Shown here piece after piece: positions 62,410 to 64,000 of a stretch of 64,000 nucleotides of DNA (positions are counted from its first letter, which is position 1; every line of letters begins with the position of its first letter). Source of the DNA: Rhodopseudomonas palustris (lineage in GTDB: Bacteria > Pseudomonadota > Alphaproteobacteria > Rhizobiales > Xanthobacteraceae); the NCBI RefSeq assembly GCF_007005445.1, contig NZ_CP041387.1:1984001-2048000 (forward strand), in the 5' to 3' direction. The notes beneath the pieces are model-generated. The model made no database searches and was not told the DNA's origin. It was given only the letters and a program-made list of their open reading frames with translations. Both the position numbers and the translations under genes were made by a program.

Positions 62410-62687
62410 GCAGTGTGGTGCTGACCTGGTCGGTCGTGATTGCGCAGGTGATGCTCGCCCTCGCCATGGCTTGCGCGACCTATCGGATGCTGGTGGGCCC
62501 GCGCGCCCAGGACCGCGTGCTGGGACTCGATACGCTGTACGTCAACGCCATGCTGCTGATGCTGACGGTCGGAATCCGAACCGGCAGCGACGTGTATTTC
62601 GAGGCGGCGCTGATCATCGCCCTGCTCGGTTTCGTCGGTACCGTGGCGCTGTCCAAATTCTTGATGCGCGGCGAGGTGATCGAATGA
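62406..62687 (+). CDS. mnhF: Na+/H+ antiporter subunit F
   Basis: A 93-residue MrpF subunit with three helices. The YRMLVGPRAQDRVLGLDTL motif between helices 1 and 2 is diagnostic. It overlaps both neighbours by ATGA. Confidence 0.94.
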   Translation: MSSVVLTWSVVIAQVMLALAMACATYRMLVGPRAQDRVLGLDTLYVNAMLLMLTVGIRTGSDVYFEAALIIALLGFVGTVALSKFLMRGEVIE

Positions 62688-63061
62688 CCCATGCGGCGGA
62701 GCTTCCGGCCTGGGCGGCGTGGTGCGTGGCACTGTTGCTGCTGCTCGGAGCCGGCATCACGCTGATCGGCTCGCTCGGGCTGCTGCGGCTCGACGGCTTT
62801 TACCAGCGAGCGCACGCCCCGACCCTCGGCACCACGCTTGGCACCGCCTTCATCGTCGGCGCGTCGATGCTGTGCTTCTCGCTGCTGGAGTCGCGACCGC
62901 TGCTGCACGAGGTGCTGATCCTCGGCTTCGTCACCATCACCACCCCGGTGACGCTGATGCTGCTGGTGCGTGCCGCACTGTTTCGCGACACCGCGGAAGG
63001 GCATATCGACGACATCGTCCGACGCGCAAGGCGCAAGCCTGGGGACGACGAGGAACGCTGA
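62684..63061 (+). CDS. mnhG: Na+/H+ antiporter subunit G
   Basis: A 125-residue MrpG subunit with three helices and the family motif GSLGLLRLDGFYQRAHAPTLGTTLG, given here in part. It is the last gene of the operon, so the set A/B, C, D, E, F, G is complete. The operon supports Na+ and pH homeostasis. It is convergent with the YggS gene, 18 bp away. Confidence 0.94.
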   Translation: MTHAAELPAWAAWCVALLLLLGAGITLIGSLGLLRLDGFYQRAHAPTLGTTLGTAFIVGASMLCFSLLESRPLLHEVLILGFVTITTPVTLMLLVRAALFRDTAEGHIDDIVRRARRKPGDDEER

Positions 63062-63079
63062 CCGACTGGTCATTCAGGT

Positions 63080-63859
63080 CTACCGGTCGAAACTTGCGTG
63101 CGGCCAATAGAACCGATCGCTGGTCGGCCTCGCGCCAAAGATCGCCTGTCCGACCCGCACCACGGTCGCGCCCTGTTCGATCGCGGCCTCGAAATCACCC
63201 GACATCCCCATCGACAGTTGCGTCAGATCGGGGTGAACGCTGGTGGCGCGGTCGCGCAGATCGCGCAGCAGACGGAAGCACTGCCGAACACGTTCCGTGT
63301 CGGCGCTGAAAATCGCCAGCGTCATCAGACCGCGCGGCTTGAGCCGTGGATATTCGGACAGACGCCGGGCAAACGGAACGAGATCGTCAGGGGCAAGGCC
63401 GTACTTGCTCGCCTCGCCCGAGGTGTTGACCTGAACGAACACGTCAAGGTCATGCCCCTCCGCATCCAGCCGACGATTCAATTCCTCGGCGAGCCGCAGA
63501 CTATCGAGCGCATGGAATTCCGAAGCGAAACGGACAAGATACTTCACCTTGTTGGTCTGGAGGTGGCCGATGATCGACCAGCGGATCGGCAGATCCACGA
63601 GCATGGCCCGCTTGTCGCGAGCCTCCTGCAGCTTGTTTTCGCCGAACTCGGAAATGCCGGCCGCATAGGCCAGACGAAGAACGTTGGCCGGCACCGTCTT
63701 GGTGACGGGCAGAAGACGCACATCGTCGCTCCGCCCGCAGCGTTGGCAAGCGGCCGCGATGCGCTCCCGAACCGACTTCAGGTTCACCGCAAACGCGGTG
63801 GCGGGATCGGCGCCGAAACGCGTGATGTCGTCCGGTGAGAGCTCTCGGCTGGCAGGCAT
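63080..63859 (-). CDS. yggS: YggS/PLPBP family pyridoxal-phosphate homeostasis protein
   Basis: A 259-residue monomeric TIM-barrel PLP-binding protein (alanine racemase N-terminal fold) with no known enzymatic activity, involved in vitamin B6 homeostasis. The PLP Lys is in LLPVTKTVPANVL; EFGENKLQEA, WSIIGHLQTNKVK, QVNTSGEASKYGL and LSMGMSGDFEAAIEQGATVVR are hallmark motifs. It has an N-terminal extension of about 20 residues relative to E. coli. Confidence 0.95.
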   Translation of the reverse strand: MPASRELSPDDITRFGADPATAFAVNLKSVRERIAAACQRCGRSDDVRLLPVTKTVPANVLRLAYAAGISEFGENKLQEARDKRAMLVDLPIRWSIIGHLQTNKVKYLVRFASEFHALDSLRLAEELNRRLDAEGHDLDVFVQVNTSGEASKYGLAPDDLVPFARRLSEYPRLKPRGLMTLAIFSADTERVRQCFRLLRDLRDRATSVHPDLTQLSMGMSGDFEAAIEQGATVVRVGQAIFGARPTSDRFYWPHASFDR

Positions 63860-63879
63860 TGTGACGCGAGCACTCCTGG

Positions 63880-64000
63880 TCAGTAAGGTAGCGGAAAGCG
63901 TGCGACGAGTTGCCGAACGCGCATGTTGATCGCTTGCCGGTCAGCATCCAGCGTCCCGGCGCGGACCGCGTGGAGCGTGTCGAGCAGCAGGCCGGCGATC
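63880..64000 (-). CDS. 3' end of a minus-strand gene, possibly serine hydroxymethyltransferase (cut by window end)
   Basis: An open minus-strand frame of 39 codons ends in a TGA at 63880-63882. Its C-terminus reads INMRVRQLVARFPLPY, resembling the C-terminal helix and ARFPxY end of GlyA-type enzymes, preceded by LLLDTLHAVRAGTLDADRQA. The match is short; the reading frame is plausible but the identity is tentative. Confidence 0.35.
   Translation of the reverse strand, partial: IAGLLLDTLHAVRAGTLDADRQAINMRVRQLVARFPLPY

Overview
The window is a GC-rich, densely coded stretch of an alphaproteobacterial chromosome. Gene content and order (bamE / cytochrome bc1 chaperone / DUF177 / plsX-fabH-ihfA-merR; ctaA with DUF2842; rplM-rpsI; dacC-tmk-holB-metG-tatD-MBL hydrolase), the K+-independent H+-pyrophosphatase, and several families of intergenic palindromic repeats point to the Nitrobacteraceae (Bradyrhizobium/Rhodopseudomonas group), most likely a Rhodopseudomonas palustris-like organism. 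This assignment is inferred from pattern recognition; no database search was run.

Layout. 1-7.3 kb: the 3' end of hppA, a small hypothetical gene, an epoxide-hydrolase-like enzyme, then an envelope/lipid/housekeeping block (bamE divergent from the bc1 chaperone, DUF177, plsX, fabH, ihfA, MerR regulator). 7.3-9.9 kb: tRNA-Pro(GGG), two small membrane proteins and a DUF169 protein. 9.9-17.8 kb: a compact exopolysaccharide locus (polyprenyl-phosphate sugar transferase, GT4 glycosyltransferase, chain-length/co-polymerase protein, FemAB/GNAT-like protein, NodB-fold protein). Two of its enzymes look catalytically degenerate. 17.8-22.1 kb: a periplasmic redox/stress block (pentahaem TorC-type quinol dehydrogenase, di-haem cytochrome c peroxidase behind an FNR/FixK-like box, Dps, an outer-membrane barrel protein). 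22.2-33.5 kb: a conserved block (DUF2842, ctaA ... DUF1211, metY, CoA-binding protein, enoyl-CoA hydratase, PaaI thioesterase, rplM-rpsI). It is interrupted at 23.6-28.2 kb by an accessory-looking module: a TetR regulator, a benzaldehyde-lyase-like ThDP enzyme, an SDR and a zinc-type alcohol dehydrogenase, sharing one palindromic divergent promoter. 33.7-38.7 kb: an active-looking GGDEF protein, ABM protein, AI-2E-type permease, RlpA and a second epoxide-hydrolase-like enzyme. 38.8-45.1 kb: dacC, tmk, holB, metG, tatD and a PhnP-like hydrolase as one compact co-directional run. 45.2-49.9 kb: an operon for a TRAP transporter (DctP, fused DctQM) with an acyl-CoA ligase. 50.4-56.8 kb: a flavodoxin-fold oxidoreductase, a methyltransferase, and a yhaO-yhaN (SbcD/SbcC-like) pair. 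57-63 kb: a complete Mrp/Mnh/Pha-type Na+/H+ antiporter operon (AB fused, then C, D, E, F, G) with stop/start overlaps at nearly every junction. 63.1-64 kb: a YggS-family PLP protein and the 3' end of another minus-strand gene.

Main points of interest: (i) the ThDP-carboligase/SDR/ADH/TetR module with its overlapping operator-promoter and a 24-bp inverted-repeat element right after it; (ii) an exopolysaccharide locus whose deacetylase-like protein has lost its metal ligands and whose co-polymerase has lost its P-loop lysine; (iii) a peroxidase-TorC pair that may form a quinol-to-peroxide electron chain under FNR-type control; (iv) at least four families of intergenic palindromic repeats, the longest of which sits between convergent genes in both of its copies; (v) a 30-bp perfect palindrome after rpsI. 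No CRISPR array, insertion sequence, prophage or rRNA gene was seen.
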